Of a stretch of DNA of 64,000 bases, positions 44,700 to 53,604 are shown piece after piece. The translations under genes were made by a program, and so were the position numbers. Where the stretch lies: the NCBI GenBank assembly GCA_003640645.1, contig QGHH01000013.1:29876-93875 (forward strand), read 5' to 3'. A model generated the notes under the pieces. That model searched no databases. It had not been told where the DNA came from and saw only the letters and a program-made list of their open reading frames with translations. Each line of letters starts with the position of its first letter. Within the stretch, counting starts at the first letter, position 1. This DNA is from Fredinandcohnia aciditolerans. GTDB lineage: Bacteria > Bacillota > Bacilli > Bacillales > Bacillaceae_L.

Positions 44700-45183
44700 C
44701 CCGTAAAACTCCTTTCCATTGTGATAATAGTGAAAATTAATCAAATGCCCCTTAGCGTATTATCGCCAGATTTTTAGGCCCACACGAGGTGGGTCACAAA
44801 GACGTTGCCACAGGAAATGGCGTTAGTAGTCTTTTATCTTATGGGTCGAAAAACCACCTCTAAAAAATAATGGCGTCCGCGGGAGGCTTTAACTTTATTC
44901 AGTCCAAATTCTCCTTCTGAATAGTTACTATTAGTGCACTCATCCCACTACATATAAAGTGGTGGACTTTTCCTGAATAAAGTTAATAAGATTTTTTATA
45001 ATTTGCCCTGCTCCAAATAAAATAATCCAATTTATTAGCTGAAAATTTGAGATTTTAGCAGTACATGGTGTTATTCAATAACAAGTGAAAGGCATTTCTC
45101 TAAAAATTTTGTAAGCATGATTCTTGTCATGTTACTTAATGTATGTTAGTTTTAAGTTATGTAACATTAGCAGGGGGATATCG
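44700..45183. other. Intergenic region with inverted-repeat element
   Basis: This stretch holds the divergent upstream regions of the dehydrogenase and recombinase genes and the inverted-repeat element at 44875-44986. No further gene is seen. Confidence 0.5.
44875..44986. repeat. Short inverted-repeat element, copy B
   Basis: TTAACTTTATTCAG (44889-44902) and CTGAATAAAGTTAA (44973-44986) are a perfect 14-bp inverted repeat. The left flank GTCCGCGGGAGGCTT matches copy A at 39431. Inside lies another hairpin (CCCACTAC with GTGGTGG). Confidence 0.65.
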
Positions 45184-45747
45184 ATGGAATTTGTCGATCC
45201 AATTAAAGACGTAAATAAAATAAATGAAATTAAAGAAGTGCTTAAAAAGCAATCCCAACGGGACTTATTATTTTTTGTATTTGGGATCAACACAGGATTA
45301 AAGGTTAGTGATTTACTTTCATTACGTGTTGAAGACGTATGGGGTGAATCTGGAATGAAGGATTTCCTCTATATAAATGACATAACAAGTGGGGAAGTTA
45401 AAGCTTTCTATTTAAATAATATGATAAAAAATGAACTTACTGAGTATTTAGGCTCACAAGAATACGAAGGCAGTGATTTTTTATTTAAATCAAAGAAGGA
45501 TAATCTACCAATTTCTAGACAGCAGGCATACCGAATTATTAATCATGCTGCTAAAGAGGTGGGGGTTTCTGGGAAGATTGGAACGCATACTCTTCGAAAA
45601 ACATTTGGCTATCATGCCTACCTAAAAGGAATTGCGATTTCAATATTAATGGATATCTACAACCATCATTCACCTTCCGAAACGTTCAAATATATCGGAA
45701 TTAATAACGAAGAGAAGCAATTAGTGAAAGTGGACGTAAACCTATAA
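45184..45747 (+). CDS. Small tyrosine recombinase/integrase-like protein
   Basis: This 187-residue protein consists of little more than the catalytic domain of a tyrosine recombinase. The C-terminal box is intact (HTLRKTF with H135 and R138, NHHSPSETFKYIGI with H161/H162 and the nucleophile Tyr170). The first catalytic Arg, normally in TGLR, is Lys40 (NTGLKVSDLLSL). It lacks the N-terminal SAM-like arm of XerC/XerD. GGGGGATATCG precedes the ATG at 45184; codons upstream to 45124 have no such site. It has no phage neighbours. Confidence 0.87.
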   Translation: MEFVDPIKDVNKINEIKEVLKKQSQRDLLFFVFGINTGLKVSDLLSLRVEDVWGESGMKDFLYINDITSGEVKAFYLNNMIKNELTEYLGSQEYEGSDFLFKSKKDNLPISRQQAYRIINHAAKEVGVSGKIGTHTLRKTFGYHAYLKGIAISILMDIYNHHSPSETFKYIGINNEEKQLVKVDVNL

Positions 45748-45768
45748 ATAAAAAAAAAGTACAAAAAA

Positions 45769-45788
45769 ACTCCGCATGATAGCGGAGT
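45769..45788 (-). terminator. Terminator of the Usp gene
   Basis: ACTCCGC pairs with GCGGAGT around a 6-nt loop; on the minus strand it is followed by TTTTTTTGT. Confidence 0.9.
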
Positions 45789-45790
45789 GG

Positions 45791-46483
45791 TCATAAAAAG
45801 TCATCATCGTCGTCTAAATTTGTGTTCATTTCTACATTTGTAAAATCGGAAACGATATCCTCTTTCACTTGGACCTGTAATGTCTTCTGGTCTTTCATGA
45901 ATTTAAATATTCCATTATTAAAGTCTGTACCGAATTCCTTAAAGAAGATCCCTTCATAAAGGACACTTTTTGTATGTTTAAAGATGAGGCGGTAAACATT
46001 ACCCTCCTGGACTAGGTATGCACGAACACCTTTGTCAAAATGGCCTTCAGTGTTTTTAAGGTAACGGGCAACAGATATGATATGAAGATCTACAAAAGGA
46101 ATCTCTCTTAACAATGAATTTATAATTGAACCTTTTGCGATTTGTTCCCAACGACTTTGTGCGGTTTGGCCAAGAATTATTTGGGTAACATTTTTCTCTC
46201 TTGCAACATCTGCGATTACTTTTGAAATTGGTCTTTTTTCATTGTCCTTGATAATAAACGCATCCGCACTATGTTTGTCAGCTAACTCTTTCCATCTTTC
46301 AATATAGCTTACCTTTTCAGGGTCGAGATCATCGAAAGGCTTTGGATCAACAGTTAAGATATAAAGTGGACAATCTAGCATTTTTGCAATCTTGCAGCCA
46401 CGTTGGATGAGACGTTCACCATTTGGGCCATAATATACACAGACAAGGATACTCTCGTCCATTCGCTCTTTTATTAATTTCAT
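45791..46483 (-). CDS. Universal stress protein family (KdpD-Usp-like)
   Basis: This 230-residue protein has an N-terminal UspA-like alpha/beta domain (about 10-145: ILVCVYYGPNGERLI, TQIILGQTAQSRWEQ, GSIINSLLREIPFVDLHI) of the type found in KdpD, with the G-x9-G-S-like nucleotide loop, and a C-terminal extension of about 80 residues ending in an acidic DDDDD stretch. It may sense ATP or stress; the exact role is unknown. GAGGTGAG lies 6 nt before the ATG. It is divergent from the Mrp operon. Confidence 0.87.
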   Translation of the reverse strand: MKLIKERMDESILVCVYYGPNGERLIQRGCKIAKMLDCPLYILTVDPKPFDDLDPEKVSYIERWKELADKHSADAFIIKDNEKRPISKVIADVAREKNVTQIILGQTAQSRWEQIAKGSIINSLLREIPFVDLHIISVARYLKNTEGHFDKGVRAYLVQEGNVYRLIFKHTKSVLYEGIFFKEFGTDFNNGIFKFMKDQKTLQVQVKEDIVSDFTNVEMNTNLDDDDDFL

Positions 46484-46828
46484 TATTACTCACCTCGAAG
46501 TTGATGTGAAATCATTGGCCTAGCCAACTTCCGTTTCATAAATAACAAGCAAATAAGGAACTACTAAAGGATAAACCCTTAATTTAGCTGGGCTTACATT
46601 TATCACACCACCTATTAAAATTCACTTAGCTAATTAGATCCGATATTTGAGTATATCGAGGCAACCGCTAAGCTATATTTCAGTAGGAAATTAAATAGCT
46701 ACTGATTACAAAAGTTATTAAAAAATGTTCTTTAATTTATAAACTATGTATGACTATATCGCATGCTACAAAATGAGTCAATCCATTCAGCCATTTTGTA
46801 AAAATCATCCACTAAGGAGGCGATTCCA
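46484..46828. other. Divergent promoter region of usp and mrp genes
   Basis: These 345 bp between divergent genes contain no supported frame. They must hold both promoters, but no boxes are clear enough to assign, and no known ion-sensing riboswitch motif is recognisable. Confidence 0.5.
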
Positions 46829-49243
46829 ATGTATTGGTTCCATTTTTTAATCATGCTACCATTTATTTTCGCCGTGTTTGTTCCTATATTATATAAGAAG
46901 TTTTGTCCTCGCATTCATACGGGCTGGTTCGTGATCTTGGTGCCACTCCTGATTTTTGTTTATCTTATTACATTTATTCCCAACATTTCTAATGGGAATA
47001 CCATTATTACAAGCCTTCCTTGGATACCTTCCTATAATATTAATTTTACTACCTATATCGATGGATTAGGTTTAATGTTTGGATTATTAATTACGGGTAT
47101 TGGTGCATTGGTTATTTTATATTCCATTTTTTACTTATCAAAAGAACGTGAAGCACTTCATAACTTTTATGTGTATTTACTGATGTTCATGGGAGCCATG
47201 CTTGGCTTAGTATTTTCTGATAATATCTTTGTTCTGTATGTATTTTGGGAATTAACAAGTGTATCTTCTTTCCTATTAATTGCGTATTGGTATGAACGTG
47301 AAAAATCACGATATGGTGCGCAAAAATCTATGCTAATTACGATTTTTGGTGGATTAGCGATGCTTGCGGGTCTTGTTATGATTTCAAGTAGCTCGGGAAC
47401 CTATAGTATTCGTGAAATGTTGTTGAATACTGATGCGATAACATCGAGTGCTTTATTTGTACCAGCAATGGTATTAATTTTATTAGGTGCTTTTACGAAA
47501 TCAGCCCAATTTCCATTTAGTATTTGGCTACCAGATGCAATGGAAGCTCCAACCCCTATTAGTGCCTATTTACATTCAGCCACAATGGTTAAAGCAGGTA
47601 TTTATTTAGTTGCACGATTAACTCCTGTCTTTGGTGGCTCATCTGTTTGGTTTTGGATTGTTACGGGAGTTGGTTTAATTACATTGCTGTACGGATCCGT
47701 TAATGCGGTACGACAGACAGATTTAAAAGCTTTATTGGCATACTCAACGATTAGCCAATTAGGCTTGATCATGAGTCTTCTTGGTCTCGGGTCGGCTGCG
47801 ATGTATTTCGGTTTGGGGGATGAAACAGCTGTGTACGGCACAGCCGTCTTTGCAGCACTGTTTCATTTGCTGAATCACTCGACATTTAAAGGGAGTCTCT
47901 TTATGGTAGTCGGGATTATTGACCATGAAACAGGGACTCGTGATATTCGAAGGTTGGGTGGTCTTATTCATCTTATGCCCATTTCCTTTACGCTAATGGT
48001 GATAGGTGCCTTTTCAATGGCTGGACTGCCTCCATTTAATGGTTTCTTAAGTAAGGAAATGTTTTTTGCAGCGGTCAATAATGCAGCAAAAATGAACTTT
48101 TTTAACATGGGAACGATAGGCGTATTAATTCCTATCATTGCTTGGATCGCCAGTGTTTTTACATTTATCTACTGTATGATTCTTGTATTTAAAACATTTA
48201 GAGGGAAATATAAGCTCGACAATGACCGAGTTGTTCATGAAGCGCCACTTGGAATGTTAATACCACCGATAATTTTAGGGTCACTCGTGATTCTTGGTTT
48301 CTTTTTTCCGAATCTGATCTCACAGTATTTGTTAAAACCGGCGTTAACTTCTGTATTGCCGATGCTAGCAGAGGCAGATGTGTTGAAGTTGAAAATAACG
48401 GCGTGGCATGGTTGGAATCAGGAACTTTGGATGACAATCGGGGTAGTTGTTCTCGGAACGATTCTCTATCTCAACATTAGAAAATGGTACCGGGTTTACA
48501 AGTTCTACCCACAGTCACTAACGATTAACCATATCTATAATCTTTCTTTAAATAAATTGGAACAGATTTATGGTTTGATTACAAACTATTATATGACAGG
48601 TTTTATTCGTGATTATCTTGTTTATATCTTTGGTTTCATGATTATCGTTGTCGGGGGATCAATCTGGTTGTTTGATGGGATTTCCTTTGATTCATCAAAT
48701 GATAATCCGGCTACACTATTTGAAATCGCGATTATGATTGTTTCTGTAGTTTCAGCTGTCACTGTTCTATTTGCAAAATCAAGAATTTCATCGATTGTTG
48801 CAGTGGGAGCACTAGGATATTTAGTGGCATTTTTCTTTGTCTTATTCCGTGCACCAGATCTGGCTTTGACTCAACTGGTTGTTGAAACCGTAACAACCGC
48901 TCTTTTCCTATTATGTTTTTATCACTTACCGCAATTGCGAAAAGAAATTAGTCGAATCCCGTTCAAGCTAACGAATGCGGTCATAGCCATTGGGTCAGGG
49001 GTAGTCGTGACAATAGTGGCATTATCTGTGAATGGAAATCGATTATTTGATTCGATTTCAAGCTACTATGAAAATGCCTATGAACTTGCAGGAGCCAAGA
49101 ATATCGTCAATGCTATTCTAGTGGATTTCCGTGGGATTGACACAATGCTCGAGATTCTAGTGTTAAGTATTGCAGGATTAGGAGTTTATTCATTAATAAA
49201 GCTACGTTTAGCAAAGGAGGGTTCAGATGAAAGAGCCGAATGA
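46829..49243 (+). CDS. mrpA: Na+/H+ antiporter subunit MrpA
   Basis: This 804-residue membrane protein is related to the NuoL subunit of complex I and is the largest part of the seven-subunit Mrp cation/proton antiporter. About 20 helices are visible. The conserved transmembrane glutamate is Glu141 (FWELTSVSSFLL), and KSAQFPFSIWLPDAMEAPTP is the antiporter-domain signature. The C-terminal part is the MbhD/MbhE-like extension. AAGGAGG precedes the ATG. It overlaps mrpB by 17 nt. Confidence 0.97.
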   Translation: MYWFHFLIMLPFIFAVFVPILYKKFCPRIHTGWFVILVPLLIFVYLITFIPNISNGNTIITSLPWIPSYNINFTTYIDGLGLMFGLLITGIGALVILYSIFYLSKEREALHNFYVYLLMFMGAMLGLVFSDNIFVLYVFWELTSVSSFLLIAYWYEREKSRYGAQKSMLITIFGGLAMLAGLVMISSSSGTYSIREMLLNTDAITSSALFVPAMVLILLGAFTKSAQFPFSIWLPDAMEAPTPISAYLHSATMVKAGIYLVARLTPVFGGSSVWFWIVTGVGLITLLYGSVNAVRQTDLKALLAYSTISQLGLIMSLLGLGSAAMYFGLGDETAVYGTAVFAALFHLLNHSTFKGSLFMVVGIIDHETGTRDIRRLGGLIHLMPISFTLMVIGAFSMAGLPPFNGFLSKEMFFAAVNNAAKMNFFNMGTIGVLIPIIAWIASVFTFIYCMILVFKTFRGKYKLDNDRVVHEAPLGMLIPPIILGSLVILGFFFPNLISQYLLKPALTSVLPMLAEADVLKLKITAWHGWNQELWMTIGVVVLGTILYLNIRKWYRVYKFYPQSLTINHIYNLSLNKLEQIYGLITNYYMTGFIRDYLVYIFGFMIIVVGGSIWLFDGISFDSSNDNPATLFEIAIMIVSVVSAVTVLFAKSRISSIVAVGALGYLVAFFFVLFRAPDLALTQLVVETVTTALFLLCFYHLPQLRKEISRIPFKLTNAVIAIGSGVVVTIVALSVNGNRLFDSISSYYENAYELAGAKNIVNAILVDFRGIDTMLEILVLSIAGLGVYSLIKLRLAKEGSDERAE

Positions 49244-49652
49244 TGTCATTATAAGAAGTATCACTAAGATTGCGGTTATTATTATTTTTACATTTGCAAT
49301 CAACTTGTTTATTTCTGGTCATCACCATCCAGGCGGTGGTTTCATAGGAGGCTTAACCTTTTCAGCCGGCTTGGTCCTTCTGTTCCTAACCTTTGATATA
49401 GAAACGGTTCGCAAAAATTTGCCCCTCGATTTTAAAGTGGTAGCTGCGGTCGGTGTATTAATTGCAGTTGGCACAGGGGTCGGAAGCTTGCTATTTAATG
49501 AGCCATTTTTAACCCAAACCTTTGGATATATTGAGCTCCCTGTTTTCGGAGAAACAGAGCTTGCTTCAGCGGTTTTGTTTGATGTAGGTGTCGCCTTGGC
49601 GGTCATTGGAACATCACTCACAATTATTATGAGTATAGGTGATGATCGATAA
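49227..49652 (+). CDS. mrpB: Na+/H+ antiporter subunit MrpB
   Basis: This 141-residue protein has four helices; the signature SGHHHPGGGFIGGL is diagnostic of MrpB/MnhB. It starts inside mrpA with AAAGGAGGG as ribosome site and shares one base with mrpC. It is required for assembly of the Mrp complex. Confidence 0.97.
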   Translation: MKEPNDVIIRSITKIAVIIIFTFAINLFISGHHHPGGGFIGGLTFSAGLVLLFLTFDIETVRKNLPLDFKVVAAVGVLIAVGTGVGSLLFNEPFLTQTFGYIELPVFGETELASAVLFDVGVALAVIGTSLTIIMSIGDDR

Positions 49653-49990
49653 TGGAAACATTAATGTCTATTCTAGTCGGGATATTATTTGCAATCGGTG
49701 TTTATCTTATCTTAACGAAAACCCTATTACGTATCATATTAGGAACATCTATAATCGGTCATAGTGTGAACCTTCTCATTATTACAATGGGGGGCCTCGA
49801 AAAGGGTGGACCTCCGCTACTGGGAATAAAGGGATTATCCTATGTAGATTCATTACCACAGGCACTACTTTTAACAGCAATCGTCATCAATTTTGCGACC
49901 ACTGCTTTATTTTTAGTGCTAAGTTACCGTGCGTATAAGGTTTTAGGCACGGACGATACGCAAGCATTGAGAGGTAAAAATGATGGGTAA
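49652..49990 (+). CDS. mrpC: Na+/H+ antiporter subunit MrpC
   Basis: This 112-residue, three-helix protein is homologous to NuoK. It contains ILGTSIIGHSVNLLIITMGG and the helix LPQALLLTAIVINFATTAL with a buried TAIVI motif. The start overlaps the mrpB stop (TAATG) and the end overlaps mrpD. Confidence 0.97.
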   Translation: METLMSILVGILFAIGVYLILTKTLLRIILGTSIIGHSVNLLIITMGGLEKGGPPLLGIKGLSYVDSLPQALLLTAIVINFATTALFLVLSYRAYKVLGTDDTQALRGKNDG

Positions 49991-51473
49991 TTTAGTTATT
50001 TTTCCAATAATCATTCCTATTATTATTGGAATGATTATGGTTATTTTTCGAAAAAATATCATGCTGCAGAAGGTGCTTATTATAGTTGCAGTAGTAAGTA
50101 TATTTGCGGTTTCATTGGTACTTATGCAACAAATAAAAATGGATGGAATTCAGGTTCTCCAGTTAGGTGGATGGGAAGCGCCATTTGGTGTAAGTATGGT
50201 TGCAGACATGTTGGCTGTTATTTTGGTTATGGTCACTAGCATTGTGGCATTGTGCTGTCTCATTTATGCCTTTTACACAATTGGGAGGGACCGAGAACTA
50301 TTTTATTTTTATCCGCTCTTTTTATTTTTAATTACAGGTGTTAATGGTTCCTTTCTTACAGGGGATATTTTCAACTTATTCGTATGTTTTGAAGTCATGC
50401 TTGTTTCATCCTATGTCTTAATTTCCTTGGGTGGCACAAAAATACAGCTTAGGGAATCTATCAAATATATATTAGTGAACCTGATTTCTTCCTTCTTATT
50501 TTTAGTGGCTGTTGCCTATTTATATGCGATGACAGGTACATTAAATATGGCACATCTTTCAGTTCGCATTGCTGAGGTCGGTCAGGACGGTGTTATGACG
50601 ACAGTCGCGATCCTATTTTTGATTGTGTTTAGTTTAAAGGCAGGACTGTTCCTTTTCTTTTGGTTACCGGGTTCATACAGTGCACCACCAACAGCGATTG
50701 CTGCAATCTTTGCAGCGCTGTTAACAAAGGTTGGAATTTATTCGATTATGAGAGTATTCACTCTTGTGTTTTACCATGAACCAGAAGTGACACATCTATT
50801 AATCGGTATTTTAGCAGCTATTACGATGTTGCTTGGGGCATTTGGAGCCGTGGCTTATTGGGATATTAAAAGGATTATAACGTACAATGTGGTCGTAGGA
50901 GTTGGCTTTATTTTAGCAGGGGTTGCATCGTTAACTGCTGAAGGGATTACCGGATCTATTTACTACTTAATCCACGATATGATTGTAAAGGCACTTATCT
51001 TTCTTTTAGGAGGAACAATTATTTATCTGACTGGGTCAAGTAATTTAAAAGAATTCAGTGGTTTAATGCGTCTACAGCCAAAATTTGGGTGGATGTTTTT
51101 CATTGCAGCTTTGTCACTCGGAGGATTACCACCCCTTAGTGGATTTTTAGGAAAAATATTTATTACAGAGGGGACCTTCGCAACGGGCTATTACTGGCTT
51201 GGTGGAATTGGCTTACTTACAAGTTTAATGGTTCTTTACTCGGTGATGAAAATTTTTATGAATGGATTCTGGGGTTATACGGACGTACCAGAGGAAAGCG
51301 CAACAAAGTCTTTAAAAGGATTATTATTACCGATGGGCATTCTTACCGGCTTGACAATTGCGCTGGGATTAGGCACTCAAGGGATTAGTGAGTATGTTGA
51401 CCTTGCAGTTGAAGTGATTTTGAATCCAACAATCTATATTGAGGCGGTCTTAGGAAGCTCCTTTTTAGAGTAA
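49983..51473 (+). CDS. mrpD: Na+/H+ antiporter subunit MrpD
   Basis: This NuoM/N-like antiporter subunit has about 496 residues and some 14 helices. The essential buried glutamate is seen in FVCFEVMLVSSY; counting from the second of two consecutive Met codons (49983) puts it at 137, the position reported in B. pseudofirmus MrpD. The motif GLFLFFWLPGSYSAPPTAIAA is the antiporter core. AGAGG lies 8 nt before this ATG. It overlaps the mrpC end. Confidence 0.96.
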   Translation: MGNLVIFPIIIPIIIGMIMVIFRKNIMLQKVLIIVAVVSIFAVSLVLMQQIKMDGIQVLQLGGWEAPFGVSMVADMLAVILVMVTSIVALCCLIYAFYTIGRDRELFYFYPLFLFLITGVNGSFLTGDIFNLFVCFEVMLVSSYVLISLGGTKIQLRESIKYILVNLISSFLFLVAVAYLYAMTGTLNMAHLSVRIAEVGQDGVMTTVAILFLIVFSLKAGLFLFFWLPGSYSAPPTAIAAIFAALLTKVGIYSIMRVFTLVFYHEPEVTHLLIGILAAITMLLGAFGAVAYWDIKRIITYNVVVGVGFILAGVASLTAEGITGSIYYLIHDMIVKALIFLLGGTIIYLTGSSNLKEFSGLMRLQPKFGWMFFIAALSLGGLPPLSGFLGKIFITEGTFATGYYWLGGIGLLTSLMVLYSVMKIFMNGFWGYTDVPEESATKSLKGLLLPMGILTGLTIALGLGTQGISEYVDLAVEVILNPTIYIEAVLGSSFLE

Positions 51474-51561
51474 GATTTTATGAGCGTGAAAAGGTAGCGG
51501 TTGGATAGTATGTTATAAAAAATCCCGTGGTTATTCTTTATTTAAGAAAGGGGTGGTATTA

Positions 51562-52038
51562 ATGCCCATGCAGGTTCTAATTAATTTGTTTATCGGTTTT
51601 ATTTGGATGTTCCTTCAGGAAAGTTGGTCCGTGTTAACCTTTTTTAGTGGTTATTTATTTGGTCTAATCGTGCTATTTATACTACGGAGGTATTTCCCAC
51701 ATCAATTCTACGTCGTGACCTTGCTTGCTATTTTACGTTTGTTTTTTATCTTTATCCAAGAACTATTTACGTCAAGTGTATTAGTTGTGAAGCAGGTTAT
51801 GCGACCAAAAATTAATATCACACCAGGCATTTTTACCTTAGAGACGGATTTAGAAGGGGACTTGGAGATAACCTTGCTTGCGATGTTATTAACCTTAACC
51901 CCTGGTTCGGTAGTTGTTGAAGTATCACATGATGAGAAAAAGTTTTATATACATGCAATGGATATCCCGGAATCAAGCGATGCTGTCATACGTTCAACGG
52001 AAAAATTTGAAGCGGCGATTAAGAGGGTGACGAGATAA
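51562..52038 (+). CDS. mrpE: Na+/H+ antiporter subunit MrpE
   Basis: This protein of about 158 residues, the usual MrpE length, has two or three N-terminal helices and a cytoplasmic C-terminal domain including LLTLTPGSVVVEVS. An in-frame GTG at 51553 lies within the ribosome site AAAGGGGTGG, so the ATG at 51562 is chosen. A gap of 88 bp separates it from mrpD, the largest in the operon. Its stop overlaps mrpF (TAATG). Confidence 0.95.
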   Translation: MPMQVLINLFIGFIWMFLQESWSVLTFFSGYLFGLIVLFILRRYFPHQFYVVTLLAILRLFFIFIQELFTSSVLVVKQVMRPKINITPGIFTLETDLEGDLEITLLAMLLTLTPGSVVVEVSHDEKKFYIHAMDIPESSDAVIRSTEKFEAAIKRVTR

Positions 52039-52325
52039 TGATCAGGATCATTTTAATAATTTCATTGTTTATTTTAACTTTCGCTATTTTTGCGACGATT
52101 TATCGGTTAGTGAAAGGCCCCTCAGCCTCTGATAGAGTACAAGCGCTAGATGTCTTAGGGATTAATATTATTTCGGGAGTAGCTATTTTTTCTGTGTTTT
52201 TAAGGAATACTGGTTTTTTTGAAGTGATTTTATTAATTGGAATCCTTTCCTTTATCGGAACGATTTCCTTCGCGAGATTCATTGAAAGAGGTGTTGTAAT
52301 TGAGCGACGTAAGCAATCCGATTGA
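52038..52325 (+). CDS. mrpF: Na+/H+ antiporter subunit MrpF
   Basis: This 95-residue protein has three helices and the family signature KGPSASDRVQALDVLGINII. It is coupled to mrpE by a one-base overlap and overlaps mrpG by 26 nt. Confidence 0.96.
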   Translation: MIRIILIISLFILTFAIFATIYRLVKGPSASDRVQALDVLGINIISGVAIFSVFLRNTGFFEVILLIGILSFIGTISFARFIERGVVIERRKQSD

Positions 52326-52677
52326 GGTGTTAGAAGTCCTTGCAGTTTTATCGATATTAGTGGGAACTGTCTTTAGCTTTTTAAGTGCAGTTGGTTTAAT
52401 TAGGTTACCTGATTTATATTCTCGTGCTCATGCAGCTTCAAAAAGCTCAACGATGGGCGTTCTGTTTACTCTTGTAGGAACGTTTCTATTCTTTATCATG
52501 GAAGGTACTTTTAGTATTCGCTTATTTCTAGGGATCTTTTTCGTATTCCTAACAGCTCCAGTCGCGGCGCATGTCATTGTGCGCTCTGCTTATCGCTCTA
52601 AAGTTCCCCTTGCAGAACAAAGCGTGCAAGATGATCTGAAGGGCGTGATTGAGATTGAAGGGGAGAGGGAGCAGTAA
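52300..52677 (+). CDS. mrpG: Na+/H+ antiporter subunit MrpG
   Basis: This 125-residue protein has three helices with GLIRLPDLYSRAHAASKSST, diagnostic for MrpG/MnhG. The start is TTG at 52300, supported by AGAGGTG 6 nt upstream inside mrpF. It closes the operon. Confidence 0.95.
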   Translation: MSDVSNPIEVLEVLAVLSILVGTVFSFLSAVGLIRLPDLYSRAHAASKSSTMGVLFTLVGTFLFFIMEGTFSIRLFLGIFFVFLTAPVAAHVIVRSAYRSKVPLAEQSVQDDLKGVIEIEGEREQ

Positions 52678-52691
52678 AGGCTTCGAATAAA

Positions 52692-52727
52692 AAATGCCTA
52701 GCCTTTTTATAGGGTTAGGCATTTTTT
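52692..52727. terminator. Bidirectional terminator of mrp operon and convergent pseudogene
   Basis: AAATGCCTAGCC pairs with GGTTAGGCATTT (one G-T pair), with TTTTTT on the plus strand and a T-rich tail on the minus strand. It covers the stop of the convergent broken gene. Confidence 0.92.
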
Positions 52728-53191
52728 GTTGTTCTTAAATATTCTTGAATCTTGTTCCTAGGAATTGTTTTCCATAATTCAGGATGGTAATCCCACTTTA
52801 AGATGGGCTTTTTTATTTCAACTAATGAATCAATGTTTTCAAGTGTAACATCTTTTTGGTATACGAATTGTTCGCGTTTTACGAAACCGTAGTTATTTAC
52901 ATCTTCATAATTCTTGCTAAATAGAATAATATCATTTTTTTCTAATGTAGAGGTATCAACCCCATAGGTTTCAAATTCCTTTCCTTTAAAAATTGCGTTA
53001 ATCTTTAACTCATAAACTAGCTCAACATCATCAAGGGAGACCTCTTTTATAAAAATATCATTGTGCTTTTTTCCTGCTAAATCAATAAGTTCTTGAAAGC
53101 CGTTCTTTTTATATTCACATTTTCAACGAAGTATTTGACCCCGAATATTCACTGGGTAGTTCTTATTCTGATAAATTGCATATATGCTCAT
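52715..53191 (-). pseudogene. Broken hypothetical gene with one in-frame TGA, possibly an immunity gene
   Basis: Reading from the ATG at 53191 (ribosome site AAGGA) gives MSIYAIYQNKNYPVNIRGQI, then LR, then TGA at codon 23 (53123-53125), then an unbroken same-phase frame of 135 codons starting KCEYKKNGFQEL to TAA at 52715. The full product would be about 158 residues, soluble and rich in Asp/Glu/Lys. A single nonsense change (for example CGA or TGG to TGA) explains it. No family is recognised. Its place at the end of the toxin locus, in the same direction, suggests an immunity protein. Confidence 0.75.
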
Positions 53192-53255
53192 AGTTGGTTT
53201 CCTTAGTACTATTTTTAATTTTATCAAGCAGTATCTCAGAAAAAAATTTTTCTAC

Positions 53256-53501
53256 TTAAGATAGATTATGAAACTTGTTCAATCCTCGTACTCTTTTAAT
53301 AAAATTTTCTAATGCTTGTTCCTCACTGTCGAAATCTTTTTCGGAAATAGCATTTGCGCGTTCGTCTGTTGTGGCAACCTTCCAGGTATTTCCCTGTTGG
53401 TTGATTAACACCCCGTTCGGACTAATGTCATGATCGTTAAACCAGTTAAAGAATTGTAGATTCTCGTCTTTAATTATTTGCAGTGCTTGTTCTTTCGTCA
53501 T
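53256..53501 (-). CDS. Imm59-like immunity protein
   Basis: This small acidic protein of about 81 residues has the pattern MTKEQALQIIKDENLQFFNW, then TDERANAISEKDFDSEEQAL, which resembles the Imm59 family of polymorphic toxin immunity proteins. The frame opens with GTG at 53510, but AGGGGATG is better placed for the ATG at 53501. It lies in the same direction as the toxin gene, two genes downstream. The Imm59 assignment is from memory of the family pattern. Confidence 0.78.
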   Translation of the reverse strand: MTKEQALQIIKDENLQFFNWFNDHDISPNGVLINQQGNTWKVATTDERANAISEKDFDSEEQALENFIKRVRGLNKFHNLS

Positions 53502-53604
53502 AATGACCACATCCCCTATATATCAGGGCTTTTTTCTAGTTTTAAAACTACTTTTCAACAATCATTTCTCGACCAGAATTTATATTTATTGTGGTTATGT
53601 TGAT

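Noticed and set aside
45184-45747. Integrated phage or genomic island at the recombinase gene
   Set aside because: No phage genes, tRNA gene or direct repeats flank it; the neighbours are ordinary chromosomal genes.
53123-53125. Selenocysteine or TGA recoding in the broken gene
   Set aside because: No selenocysteine insertion hairpin is evident after the codon, and other genes here use TGA as a normal stop. A nonsense change is simpler.
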